A stretch of 64,000 bases of DNA from Pseudomonas sp. ANT_H12B (GTDB lineage Bacteria; Pseudomonadota; Gammaproteobacteria; Pseudomonadales; Pseudomonadaceae), in the NCBI RefSeq assembly GCF_008369325.1, contig NZ_VOBI01000016.1, forward strand, positions 95,901 to 159,900, given 5' to 3'. How positions within the stretch are numbered: position 1 is the first letter of the stretch; each line of letters starts with the position of its first letter. The notes below the pieces were generated by a model. The model was not told where the DNA came from. It did not search any database and was given only the letters and a program-made list of their open reading frames with translations. The position numbers were made by a program, and so were the translations under genes. Shown piece by piece: positions 52,108-60,746 of the stretch.

Positions 52108-53196
52108 ATGCTCACACTCCTCAAGCAAGAAAAGTTTCTGCTGCTGGCCCTGCTCGCCGCTTGCGGCGCTTACCCGATGGAGCACTGGATGCTGCATAGC
52201 GGCCAGCCCATCGCGCTGACGGCCGGCCTGGTGCTGGTCGCGTTCATCGTCATCGCCTCCATGCGCGTCGCCCATCACGCCGAACTGCTCGCGGAAAAAG
52301 TCGGCGACCCTTATGGCACGATGATCCTGACCCTGGCGGCAGTGTTGGTGGAAGTGGTGATCCTGGCGATCATGATGAGCAACGAAGCGTCGCCGACGCT
52401 GGTGCGCGACACGATTTACTCGGCGGTCATGCTCGACATCAACGGCATCCTCGGCCTGGCTGCGTTGATGGGCGGGATCAAGCATGGCGAACAGTCCTAC
52501 AACGATGACTCGGCGCGCAGCTACAGCGTGATGATCCTCACCGCGATGGGCGTTTCCATGGTAGTACCGGAGTTCATTCCCGAGGCCAACTGGAAGCTCT
52601 ATTCGGCCTTCACCATCGGTGCGATGGTCGTGCTTTACACCTTGTTTCTGAGGATGCAGGTCGGGCCGCACAGTTATTTTTTCAGCTACAGCTACCCGGA
52701 AAAACGCCGCAAGAAGGAGCCGGCCGAAGCGCCGGAACCAGTCAATCTGGCATTGAGCATCGGGACATTGGTGTTCGGCGTGGTGGTGATCGGCGCATTG
52801 GCCGAGGTGATGTCCAAGACCCTCGACCTGGGCCTGGAAGGCACGGGCGCACCGCCGGTGATTACGGCGATCGTGGTGGCGGCAATCTCGGCGGCGCCGG
52901 AGATTTTGACCGCGTTGCGTGCGGCACTGGCCAACCGCATGCAGTCGGTGGTCAACATCGCCATGGGCGCGTCGCTGTCGACGGTGATCCTGACGGTGCC
53001 GGTAATGGAAGCGATGGCGCTCTACACCGGTCAACCGTTCCAGATGGCGATGACCCCGGTGCAGACCGTGATGATCTTCCTCACCCTGATCGTCAGCGCA
53101 ATCAACCTCAACGATGGCGAAACCAATGCTATCGAAGGCATGACCCACTTTGTGCTGTTTGCGACGTTCATCATGTTGTCGCTGTTAGGGCTTTAA
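52108..53196 (+). CDS. Calcium/proton antiporter (ChaA-like)
   Basis: 362 residues, CaCA superfamily, about 11 membrane segments. Two inverted alpha-repeat motifs carry acidic residues: GDPYGTMILTLAAVLVEVVILAIMM (first half) and AAISAAPEILTALRAALANRMQSVVNIAMGASLSTVILTVPVMEA (second half). A hydrophilic loop (EKRRKKEPAEAPEP) separates them. It exports Ca2+ or Na+/K+ in exchange for protons. AAAAAAGG precedes the ATG. It ends 5 bp before a pair of REPs. Confidence 0.9.
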   Translation: MLTLLKQEKFLLLALLAACGAYPMEHWMLHSGQPIALTAGLVLVAFIVIASMRVAHHAELLAEKVGDPYGTMILTLAAVLVEVVILAIMMSNEASPTLVRDTIYSAVMLDINGILGLAALMGGIKHGEQSYNDDSARSYSVMILTAMGVSMVVPEFIPEANWKLYSAFTIGAMVVLYTLFLRMQVGPHSYFFSYSYPEKRRKKEPAEAPEPVNLALSIGTLVFGVVVIGALAEVMSKTLDLGLEGTGAPPVITAIVVAAISAAPEILTALRAALANRMQSVVNIAMGASLSTVILTVPVMEAMALYTGQPFQMAMTPVQTVMIFLTLIVSAINLNDGETNAIEGMTHFVLFATFIMLSLLGL

Positions 53197-53200
53197 AAGC

Positions 53201-53264
53201 ATCGCGGGCAAGCCCGCTCCCACAAGGTCGATGCAAAACCTGTGGGAGCGGGCTTGCCCGCGAT
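53201..53264. repeat. Back-to-back REP pair
   Basis: REP in reverse orientation (ATCGCGGGCAAGCCCGCTCC, 53201-53224), 14 bp, then a forward REP (53239-53264). This is the opposite arrangement from a REPIN. Between the convergent antiporter and deaminase genes. Confidence 0.88.
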
Positions 53265-53273
53265 AGCGTTGGG

Positions 53274-54632
53274 TCAGGCGCCGCTGATTAACTGCCGAGC
53301 CGCCTGACTGTGATCCGCAATCAACCCCTTCAGATCCAGCCCTTCAACCTGCCCGTCGATCACCCGCCATTTGCCACCAACCATTACCCGATCCGCCCGA
53401 TCCGCACCGCACAGCAGCAACGCCGAAACCGGATCATGACTACCGGAGAAGCGCAGCTCATCGAGCTTGAACAGCGCCAGATCCGCCTGCTTGCCCACCG
53501 CCAGTTCACCGATATCGGTACGGCCCAGCAACTGCGCCGAACCCTTGGTCGCCCAACCCAAAACCAATTCCGGCGTGATCTTCTCGGCGCCATAACGCAG
53601 CCGCTGAATGTAAAGCGCCTGACGGGTTTCCAGCATCATGTTCGATGCATCGTTGGACGCCGAGCCGTCCACACCCAGGCCCAGCAACGCGCCGGCGGCA
53701 GTCAGGTCCAGCGTCGGGCAGATGCCGGAAGCCAGGCGCATGTTCGAGCTCGGGCAATGGCAAATACCGGTGCCGGCGGTGCCGAGGCGAGCGATTTCAT
53801 CCGGGTTGAAATGGATGCCGTGGGCCAGCCAGGTGCGTGGGCCGAGCCAGCCGACGCTGTCCAGGTAATCCACGGTGCGCAGGCCGAAGCGTTGCAGACA
53901 GAAGTCTTCTTCATCGAGGGTTTCGGCCAGGTGGGTGTGCAGGCGCACGTCGAGTGTGTTCGCCAGTTCGGCGCTGGCCGACATGATTTCCGGGGTCACC
54001 GAGAACGGCGAGCAGGGCGCAAGGGCGATCTGGATTTGCGCGCCGTCGCCGCGTTCGTGGTACTCGGTAATCAAGCGCTGGCTGTCGGCGAGAATCACTT
54101 CGCCTTCCTGCACGGTCTGCTGCGGAGGCAGGCCGCCGTCCTTTTCACCGAGGCTCATGGAGCCGCGCGTGAGCATGGCGCGCATACCCAGTTCGCGCAC
54201 GCTCTCGACCTGCACGTCGATGGCGTTTTCCAGACCTTCGGGAAACAGATAATGGTGATCGGCCGCCGTGGTGCAGCCGGACAGCAGCAACTCGGCCAGC
54301 GCGACTTTGCTGGCGAGGGCAAGTTTTTCAGGCGTGAGGCGTGCCCACACCGGATAGAGGGTTTTCAGCCACGGAAACAATGGCTGATTGACCACCGGCG
54401 CCCAGGCGCGAGTCAGGGTTTGATAGAAGTGGTGATGGGTATTGATCAGTCCCGGCAGGATCACATGCTCGCGGGCATCGAAGACTTGTCCACAGGGCGC
54501 GGACGGTTGCTGGCCAGTGGCGAGCACTTCGACGATCAAACCGTCTTGCAGCACCAGACCGCCACGGGCATCGAGGCCATTGGCAGTGAAGATCGCGAGG
54601 GGATTTTTTAGCCAGGTACGGGTCGCAGGCAT
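53274..54632 (-). CDS. 8-oxoguanine deaminase
   Basis: 452-residue amidohydrolase that deaminates 8-oxoguanine (to urate) and probably guanine-like purines; P. aeruginosa PA0142 is the characterised relative. Metal ligands: NTHHHFYQTLTRA (HxH, about 61-63), HTHLAET (about 228), HGIH and the late Asp in GVDGSASNDAS. MPATRTWLKNPLAIFTANG begins the protein; GAGGAG lies upstream. It lies in the purine block with add; the transporter that should feed this pathway is broken (56552-57970). Confidence 0.9.
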   Translation of the reverse strand: MPATRTWLKNPLAIFTANGLDARGGLVLQDGLIVEVLATGQQPSAPCGQVFDAREHVILPGLINTHHHFYQTLTRAWAPVVNQPLFPWLKTLYPVWARLTPEKLALASKVALAELLLSGCTTAADHHYLFPEGLENAIDVQVESVRELGMRAMLTRGSMSLGEKDGGLPPQQTVQEGEVILADSQRLITEYHERGDGAQIQIALAPCSPFSVTPEIMSASAELANTLDVRLHTHLAETLDEEDFCLQRFGLRTVDYLDSVGWLGPRTWLAHGIHFNPDEIARLGTAGTGICHCPSSNMRLASGICPTLDLTAAGALLGLGVDGSASNDASNMMLETRQALYIQRLRYGAEKITPELVLGWATKGSAQLLGRTDIGELAVGKQADLALFKLDELRFSGSHDPVSALLLCGADRADRVMVGGKWRVIDGQVEGLDLKGLIADHSQAARQLISGA

Positions 54633-54782
54633 GTTGGCCGGCTCCTCTGAAAGTTGGGTTCAGGTTAGCCAGCTCAGTGATTACCCTGTCTGCTGATCCA
54701 GGGACGCCGCGGGGGACGAGGTGCGGAGTTTCAAACAAATCCAGCCGGCGGGCAAGCCTCGCCCGACCATATGATGCAAAAC

Positions 54783-54890
54783 CCCTGTGGGAGCGGCGGT
54801 GCGACGATTCGACTTGCCCGCAATGCAGGCACCTCGGTCTTTCAGCAATACCGAGGTGATGCTATCGCAGGCAGGCCAGCGCCCACAGGG
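54783..54890. repeat. Divergent REPIN with an insertion in the left arm
   Basis: CCCTGTGGGAGCGG ... CTTGCCCGC: about 16 extra bases (CGGTGCGACGATTCGA) interrupt the left REP. The middle has an ACCTCGGT / ACCGAGGT hairpin, and the right arm is worn (GCAGGCAGGCCAGCGCCCACAGGG). Confidence 0.75.
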
Positions 54891-54901
54891 TGCGGCGGTG
54901 A

Positions 54902-55588
54902 TTACCAGGGAATGGTTTCACCCCGGTAATTCACAAAATGATGCCCGCCCTTGCCGGTGTATGCATTCACCTGATCGACCAACCCACGCGTGCTGGTTTC
55001 CACATCGATGTCGGCGCCTTCACCGCCCATGTCGGTCTTCACCCACCCCGGATGCAGAGACAGTACGGTGAGTTTCTGCTCGCCCAACTGAGTGACGAAG
55101 CTGTTGGTCATCGAGTTCAGCGCGGCTTTGCTGGCCTTGTACAACGCCAGCTCCGGCGAATCCGGTATGGTGACGCTACCGAGCACCGAACTCATGAACG
55201 CCAGCACGCCGGTACCCGGACGAATCTGCCCGACAAAACGCTGGGCCAGATTGATCGGCGCCACTGCATTGGTGAAGAACAGTTGGCCGACTTCGGCCAG
55301 GGTCGCGCCGCCCGGCGTTTGAACGTCCGGGCCTTTGACCCCGGCATTCACGAACAGCAGGTCAAACACTTCACCCTTGAGCTGCTGGCTCAGGGCGATG
55401 ACGGCTTGCTGATCGTCCATGTCGAGTTTTTCGATCCGAACCTTGCCCAAAGCCTGCAAGGCTTCGGCGTTCTGCGGGTTACGTACGGTGGCGGTGACCT
55501 GCCAACCGTCGGCCAGCAGGGTTTTCACCAGACCGAGGCCCAGGCCTCGGGAGGCGCCGATGATGAGTGCGGTTTTTACCGTAGACAT
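54902..55588 (-). CDS. Short-chain dehydrogenase/reductase
   Basis: 228 residues, SDR family. Cofactor loop IIGASRGLGLGLVKTLLADG near the N-terminus, NAGV (about 79), catalytic Ser in SSVLGS and Tyr/Lys in LYKASKAALN. The substrate is unknown; the family member here resembles C-factor-like SDRs (short loop, no C-terminal extension). The ATG has AAGGAAGCC upstream. It is the second gene after a MerR-type regulator on the same strand (25 bp gap). Confidence 0.9.
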   Translation of the reverse strand: MSTVKTALIIGASRGLGLGLVKTLLADGWQVTATVRNPQNAEALQALGKVRIEKLDMDDQQAVIALSQQLKGEVFDLLFVNAGVKGPDVQTPGGATLAEVGQLFFTNAVAPINLAQRFVGQIRPGTGVLAFMSSVLGSVTIPDSPELALYKASKAALNSMTNSFVTQLGEQKLTVLSLHPGWVKTDMGGEGADIDVETSTRGLVDQVNAYTGKGGHHFVNYRGETIPW

Positions 55589-55613
55589 AAGTGGCTTCCT
55601 TGATAAATGAGAA

Positions 55614-55967
55614 TCACGGATTCAATGGACAACGTTGACCCAGTCGTTGCTGCAACTCCTGACGCAGCGCGCCGAGTTCGTCGATTCGGTTTTCGATCAG
55701 TTTGAGTTTGTCTTGCAGCAATTGGGTGACGGCGCTGTCCGGATCGGGCGACTGCCCTATCGCGGCGACGCTGTTGCCGATCTCGCCGAGGGTAAAGCCC
55801 AATCGCTGAGCGGTCTTGATGTACAGCACCAGTTGCACCATGTCCGCTGGATAGTCGCGATAACCGTTGGCGCTGCGTTGCGCGGCGATCAAGCCACGCT
55901 GCTCGTAGAAACGCAGTGTGTCGCGGCTGACAGCGCTGGCCTGGGCTAATTCACCGATGCGCATCAT
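55614..55967 (-). CDS. MerR-family regulator
   Basis: 117 residues: MerR helix-turn-helix (RIGELAQASAVSRDTLRFYEQRGLIAAQRSANGYRDY) and a dimer helix. One C-terminal Cys (RCPLNP) only, so not an obvious metal sensor; organic ligands or redox are alternatives. The start may be either of two consecutive ATGs. It precedes the SDR gene and is divergent from a small membrane protein gene; autoregulation of the intergenic promoter is likely for this family. Confidence 0.9.
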   Translation of the reverse strand: MMRIGELAQASAVSRDTLRFYEQRGLIAAQRSANGYRDYPADMVQLVLYIKTAQRLGFTLGEIGNSVAAIGQSPDPDSAVTQLLQDKLKLIENRIDELGALRQELQQRLGQRCPLNP

Positions 55968-56046
55968 GACGTCTCGAGAGGGCTTGACCCTGGAGCATAC
56001 TCCAGGCTTTAGCCTTGTTGCTCCCTGATTTTCTGGAGCAAGACGG

Positions 56047-56469
56047 ATGTGGACTTCAACGCAATATCGTCAACTGGTGCGCGGCAGCGCGTGGTACGAC
56101 TTGATCGTCACGGTGGCGTTTGTCACACCGTGGAGTTTTGCGGCGTTACATGGACTGTTAGCGAGTGTGAGTCAGGCCTTCGACCTGCCCGGTGAGTTGC
56201 CGGCGTTTGCGCCGATGCACATGCTGATGGCGAATCTGTTGGGGTCGATTGTCTGCGTGTGGGCGGTGCTGCGGATTCGGGATCCGCAGCAGGTGTATGG
56301 GCGGTATGACGCAGTGGGCAGATTCCTGTTTGCCACTTGGCAGCTGTATGCCTTGCTCCATGGCGCCAGCTCTTTGTTAGTCATTTTCCTGTTATTTGAA
56401 TTGGCGTGGGGCGTTGTTCAGGTGTTGCCTGTCCGGACGCCTTCGCGGGCAAGCCCGCTCCCACAGTGA
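56047..56469 (+). CDS. Small four-helix membrane protein, C-terminus encoded by a REP
   Basis: 140 residues, unrecognised. Membrane segments at about 17-40 (WYDLIVTVAFVTPWSFAALHGLL), 58-78 (MHMLMANLLGSIVCVWAVLRI), 95-130 (FATWQLYALLHGASSLLVIFLLFELAWGVVQVL). The last dozen codons (VRTPSRASPLPQ) are read from a REP in reverse orientation, so the original C-terminus was probably different. Divergent from the MerR gene. Confidence 0.7.
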   Translation: MWTSTQYRQLVRGSAWYDLIVTVAFVTPWSFAALHGLLASVSQAFDLPGELPAFAPMHMLMANLLGSIVCVWAVLRIRDPQQVYGRYDAVGRFLFATWQLYALLHGASSLLVIFLLFELAWGVVQVLPVRTPSRASPLPQ

Positions 56470-56537
56470 CCGAGTTGCCCGCAGGATTATTGGTCGCTGC
56501 AGAACCCTGTGGGAGCGGGCTTGCCCGCGATGAGGCC
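56439..56537. repeat. Back-to-back REP pair after the small membrane protein gene
   Basis: Reverse REP (GCCTTCGCGGGCAAGCCCGC, 56439-56466) and forward REP (56506-56537) 40 bp apart. Same arrangement as at 53201. Confidence 0.88.
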
Positions 56538-56551
56538 AGCCCGGCCAGTCT

Positions 56552-56788
56552 CTAATGCCCGGCCTGCCACGGTTTCCCCAACGACACCGGCGCATACAAC
56601 CGCGTACGCACCGCATCGCGTGACAACAGCACCAACACCAAAATCGTCGCCACATACGGCAACATCGCCAGCAACACGCCGAGCCGGAGATTGCCGCTGT
56701 TCAATGCGACGATAAAACCGATCACCGCCCCAAACAGCATCATCCCCTGGAACAATTGGGTGATGGCTTGCGGCAGATTCATGCTCAT
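56552..56788 (-). pseudogene. ABC importer permease remnant, fused from two permease genes
   Basis: Reads SMNLPQAITQLFQGMMLF, then GAVIGFIVALNSGNL, LGVLLAML and PYVATILVLVLLSRDAVRTR to a stop. The first piece is the C-terminus of the upstream permease. The second is the N-terminal EGMMLFGAVIGF region of a COG1079-type permease. The last piece is its C-terminal end, with about 200 residues missing between. The joins fall on shared GGGATGATGCTGTT-like and CTGGCGATG-like sequences, consistent with deletion between short repeats. Confidence 0.82.
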
Positions 56789-57246
56789 CTGGGATTCAGG
56801 CGTCCGAGAAACGCCACGGTGATCGCGCATAGCCGTAACCCGGCGAAACTTGCGGCACCAATTGGCCGATTGGCCCGGTGACTTCACAAACCCCTGCAAG
56901 TCCGGCCAAACCGCCGCTGATCAACAGCACCAGCCAAATCAGCCGCTTCTCGCGAAAGCCGACAAAACCGGCGGCGCGCTTGTCCAGCCCGAGCACTTTG
57001 ATCTGGAAACCGACGAAGCTTTTCTGCAGCAACACCCACACCGCCACCAACGCGAGCAAGGACCCGGACATCCTCCATCAACAGCGGCAAACGGCTGGCG
57101 TCGCCAAACATCGCCGACTCCGGAAAGTTGAACCCGGCCGGGTCCTTCAGCGGCCCATGCACACAGAACAGCAGCAGGTTCAGGGCGATGTAATTGAGCA
57201 TGATGCTGATGAGGATTTCATTGGCATTGAACGCGTGCGCAACCAC
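56789..57246 (-). pseudogene. ABC importer permease remnant (nucleoside/BMP-type, first permease)
   Basis: VAHAFNANEILISIMLNYIA ... GPLKDPAGFNFPESAMFGD then, in another frame, LQKSFVGFQIKVLGLDKRAAGFVGFR and GLAGVCEVTGPIGQLVPQVSPGYG. This is the C-terminal two-thirds of a COG4603-type permease with at least two frameshifts (near 57075 and 56815) and its N-terminal third missing. It is fused at its 5' end to the ATPase remnant. Confidence 0.82.
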
Positions 57247-57970
57247 TGCAATTTCGGTTGCTGGAGGATTTCCCGCCCGAGAATGAATTTCTGCAAGTTG
57301 CCGCCGGACAGGCTGCGCGCCGATGTCCGGGTGTCGGGTGTCTTCACTGCGAAGCGGCGGATAATCTCCTCGGCCAAGGCTTCGACCTTGCCGTGCTGGA
57401 CCAACCCGTTGCTGATAAATCCTTGCTGGAAAGCCTTGAGCAAGGCGTTGTCTGCCAGGCTGAGTTCCGGCACTGCGCCATGGCCCAGGCGTTCGGCGGG
57501 CACGAAGGCCAGGCCGAGTTTGCGTCGTGTATCGGGTCGCAAATGGGCGACCGGTTGGCCATCGAAACTGATCGTCGCGCCATCGTTGCGGCTCAATCGT
57601 TCTTCGCCGCTGAGCAAGGCCAGCAACTCGTCCTGACCATTGCCGGCCACCCCGGCGATGCCGACGATTTCACCGCTGCGCACGGTAAGGTCGATGTCCT
57701 TCAGCGAACAGCCGAACGGGTCCGGGTTGTGCCAGGACAATCCCGTCACGTTCAGGAATGCATTAGCCCCAGTGACTTTCGGATAATCCGTAATCAGCGC
57801 AGCGGCTTCGCCAACCATCCACTGTGCCAGTTGCCGATCCGAACACTCGGCCGGCACGCAATGCCCGGCCACCTGACCGCCGCGCAACACCGTAGCACTG
57901 TGGCACAACGCGCGAACTTCACCGAGCTTGTGGCTGATAAACAGAATGCAGCAGCCCTCGGCGGCGAGTC
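57247..57970 (-). pseudogene. ABC importer ATP-binding protein remnant
   Basis: Begins abruptly at LAAEGCCILFISHKLGEVRALC, i.e. within the end of the first ABC domain. It continues through the linker and the second ABC domain (SGEIVGIAGVAGNGQDELLALLSGEE, LGLAFVPAERLGHGAVPELSL, SARSLSGGNLQKFILGRE). It breaks off after ILQQPK where the permease remnant starts. The first nucleotide-binding domain (about 190 residues) and the last about 100 are gone. The intact gene would encode a fused-ATPase of the nucleoside/BMP importer class, about 510 residues. Confidence 0.85.
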
Positions 57971-57983
57971 AGGCACCACTTGA

Positions 57984-58371
57984 GCGCGAAGCCGTTGATC
58001 AGGCTCCGGTTTTGTTCAGGGTGTTTTGGTCAAAAAACGAGCAACCCGCAGCAAGCCATGCCGGACATGGGACGGCGACAGCCATGAACGGGTTATCCAC
58101 AGATTGCTCCACAGTATTTGTGCGCAAGCCTGAAGCTCGGGCATAAGCATTGCGTGGCTTTCTTCTAAAGGTGATAAACCGCTCTAACTGTTTGTTTTTG
58201 TGTGGATTTAGCGTTTTTGATGTGCGTTGGACGAAAAGTGATCAAAGCCCGCAAAGCCGCATGACAGAAGGGTTACAGCCGGATGTGCTCAGGTTATCCA
58301 CAGCCGGGTGCACAGTAGATGTGGGCAAGTAAGTGACGTCGACGAAAGGGGCGTGGGCGGTGTTGGTGCGA
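57984..58371. other. Non-coding region with DnaA-box-like sequences
   Basis: 388 bp upstream of the ABC remnant and downstream of the IMPACT gene, with no gene. Exact TTATCCACA boxes lie at 58094-58102 and 58294-58302 (same strand, 200 bp apart), and a weaker inverse one (TGTGGATTT) at 58201-58209. Locally AT-richer than its surroundings. Confidence 0.6.
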
Positions 58372-58953
58372 TTAATGCTGCAAGAGAATGCGCCCGCGAC
58401 TCAAATCCGCCAGCTGCGTTTGCAAGGTATCGATCTGGCTTTCGCCGATCGCCAATTGCAACTCTACGCCGTTGGCCGTGAACGTTTCTTCCACAACCAA
58501 TCCGCCCAGTTCCGCCACCCGAATCTTCACCAGTGCCAACTCACCAAATGCACAGGCACAACTCACCGGCACCCGGCTGATCAACTCAACCTTCGGCGCC
58601 GCTTGCAGGCACTTGTTGGCGCCACCGCCATACGCCCGGGCGAGGCCACCGGTGCCGAGTTGAATGCCGCCATACCAACGAATCACCAGCACAGCGACCT
58701 GATCGCAATCCTGGGCGTCGATCGCCGCCAGAATCGGCCGGCCAGCGGTGCCGCCGGGCTCGCCATCGTCAGTGCTGCGGTATTGGTCGCCAAGTTTCCA
58801 GGCCCAGCAATTGTGCGAGGCATTCAAATCGCTGTGCTGTTCGATGAACGCCTGGGCTTCAGCAGGGCTGCTGATCGGTGCGGCGAAGGTGATGAAACGG
58901 CTTTTGCGAATCTCTTCGCGGTACTCGCAGAAACCGCTGAGCGTAAAAGGCAT
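58372..58953 (-). CDS. yigZ: IMPACT/YigZ family protein
   Basis: 193 residues. The IMPACT N-terminal domain is clear: YREEIRKSRFITFAAP, HNCWAWKLG, STDDGEPGGTAGRPILAAI, VLVIRWYGGIQLGTGGLARAYGG. The C-terminal ferredoxin-like domain (PVSCACAFGELALVKIRV) matches YigZ. The protein is thought to bind nucleic acid or regulate translation; the molecular role in bacteria is unknown. It is 7 bp after the TetR gene stop on the same strand. Confidence 0.93.
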   Translation of the reverse strand: MPFTLSGFCEYREEIRKSRFITFAAPISSPAEAQAFIEQHSDLNASHNCWAWKLGDQYRSTDDGEPGGTAGRPILAAIDAQDCDQVAVLVIRWYGGIQLGTGGLARAYGGGANKCLQAAPKVELISRVPVSCACAFGELALVKIRVAELGGLVVEETFTANGVELQLAIGESQIDTLQTQLADLSRGRILLQH

Positions 58954-58960
58954 AAGTGTC

Positions 58961-59611
58961 TTAAATCGTTGGCGTCAGGCCGCAGCCCTTGAGGATGATG
59001 CGGATCAGGTTGTTGCCGGCATCTTCCATGTCTTGTTTGGTCAACTTGGTGCGACCGCTGACACGGCAAATCTGCGTGGCGAAATCGGCGTAATGCTGGG
59101 TGCTGCCCCACAACAGGAAGATCAGGTTGACCGGGTCTACAGGGTCCATTTTGCCGGCATCGATCCACGCCTGGATCACGCCCGCCCGGCCCTGAAACCA
59201 GGCGCGATAATCCTGGTTGAAATACTCGGTCAGGCATTCGCCGCCGCTGATCACTTCCATGGCGAAGATCCGCGAGGCTTGCGGCTGACGACGGGAGAAT
59301 TCCATCTTGGCGCGGATGTAACGCGTCAGCGCTTCGGCCGGATCATCCTCGGCTGTCAGGGTGTTGAAGGTGCTGTCCCACAACTGGAGGATGTTGCTCA
59401 ACACCGCCACGTACAAACCGAGTTTGTTGGTGAAGTAGTAATGCAGGTTCGCCTTGGGCAACCCGGCATTCAGGGCGATGGTGTTCATGCTGGTGCCTTT
59501 GAACCCGTGACGGGCGAACTCGTCTTCGGCGGCTTTGATGATGGTCTCTTCGTTCTTCTGACGAATGCGGCTGGCAGGTTTGCCACCGTGAGCAGGGACT
59601 TCAAAGGTCAT
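58961..59611 (-). CDS. TetR-family regulator (RutR-like)
   Basis: 216 residues. N-terminal HTH (RQKNEETIIKAAEDEFARHGFKGTSMNTIALNAGLPKANLHYYFTNKLGLYVAVL), then a ligand-binding domain with the RutR-type signature (DYRAWFQGRAGVIQAWIDAGKMDPVDPVNLIFLLWGSTQHYADFATQICRV). RutR-like proteins sense uracil/pyrimidines and control pyrimidine or related catabolism. ATG at 59611 is preferred; the longer frame is not conserved-looking. Neighbours: IMPACT gene and bauR. Confidence 0.9.
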   Translation of the reverse strand: MTFEVPAHGGKPASRIRQKNEETIIKAAEDEFARHGFKGTSMNTIALNAGLPKANLHYYFTNKLGLYVAVLSNILQLWDSTFNTLTAEDDPAEALTRYIRAKMEFSRRQPQASRIFAMEVISGGECLTEYFNQDYRAWFQGRAGVIQAWIDAGKMDPVDPVNLIFLLWGSTQHYADFATQICRVSGRTKLTKQDMEDAGNNLIRIILKGCGLTPTI

Positions 59612-59701
59612 AGGCACTTCCGAACAGGTAGGTGGGTGCAACGAGTGCGTTGATAGCGCACCCACAGACTTCAGACAAGTGCTGACTTGATAAATGCCTT
59701 T

Positions 59702-60622
59702 CTAGCGCGTCGCGGCCAGGCTCTCCAGGAAACTTTCCAGCACCAAGTGGGGGCGACGGCCCTTGCGGGTGACCGATGCAAGGCTCAGGTCATAAAACCG
59801 TGCTTTGGGCTTAAGCGCGCGCAATCGACCTTGTTGTACCCAAAGGCTGGCGTAGTGATCCGGCAGGTAGCCGATGTAGCGCCCCGTCAGGATCAGAAAC
59901 GCCATGCCTTCGCGGTCGGAAGCACTGGCGGTGCAATTGAGCGCCTGGTAATGCGCCTGGATTTCCGCAGGCAAACGGAAGGTCGGGGCGATGGCGTCCT
60001 GGCTGTTGAGGCGCTCGTCATCCAGTTGTTTATCGTCGACATAAAACAACGGATGACCGACCGCGCAATACAGCAGCGAGCGCTCGCTATACAGCGGTTG
60101 ATATTCCAGCCCCGACAGCGCGCTGGCCTGCGGCACCACGCCGACGTGCAGGCGACCGTCGAGTACGCCTTGCTCGACTTCATTGGGCGCGATCATGCGG
60201 ATCTGAATCTGCACGTCCGGCCCGCGTTCCTTCAATTGCGCCAACGCGTGGGTGATGCGCATGTGGGGCAGGGTGACCAGGTTATCGGTCAGGCCGATGG
60301 TCAATTCGCCACGCAAATGTTGGTGCAGACCGTTGACCTCGGTGCGAAAACTTTCCAGTGCACTTAACAGCTGCAACGCCGAGTGATAGACCTCGCGACC
60401 TTCTTCAGTCAGGGAAAAACCGGCGCGACCGCGTTGGCACAAACGCAGACCGAGGCGTTGTTCCAGATCGCTCATCTGCTGACTGATGGCCGAACGGCCA
60501 ATGCCCAAAACGGACTCCGCCGCGGAGAAGCCGCCGCACTCCACTACGCTGCGGAAGATGCGCAACAAACGGATATCAAAGTCACTGACTTGCGCCAGCG
60601 GATCGGGGCGACGGCTGCTCAT
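59702..60622 (-). CDS. bauR: LysR-family regulator of beta-alanine catabolism
   Basis: 306 residues: HTH (VSDFDIRLLRIFRSVVECGGFSAAESVLGIGRSAISQQMSDLEQRLGLRLCQRGRAGF) and effector domain. It is divergent from bauA across 124 bp, the same arrangement as BauR/bauA (PA0133/PA0132) in P. aeruginosa, where BauR activates beta-alanine use. The inducer is expected to be beta-alanine or a downstream product. Confidence 0.88.
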   Translation of the reverse strand: MSSRRPDPLAQVSDFDIRLLRIFRSVVECGGFSAAESVLGIGRSAISQQMSDLEQRLGLRLCQRGRAGFSLTEEGREVYHSALQLLSALESFRTEVNGLHQHLRGELTIGLTDNLVTLPHMRITHALAQLKERGPDVQIQIRMIAPNEVEQGVLDGRLHVGVVPQASALSGLEYQPLYSERSLLYCAVGHPLFYVDDKQLDDERLNSQDAIAPTFRLPAEIQAHYQALNCTASASDREGMAFLILTGRYIGYLPDHYASLWVQQGRLRALKPKARFYDLSLASVTRKGRRPHLVLESFLESLAATR

Positions 60623-60746
60623 AGTTTAGTGGTGACCTGACTGAACGTTAGAAGAGTTGGATTTCACCGACTTTATCCCCGTGTCAATTTAGCTGCAAGA
60701 ACGCTTTTGATCTCTATGTCGCTTATTGCCCTGCGAGGTTTTGCCC

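Noticed and set aside
51940..56537. Repeated palindromes considered as a CRISPR array
   Set aside because: The repeats are irregularly spaced, inverted in pairs and lie between genes; no spacer-repeat periodicity and no cas genes.
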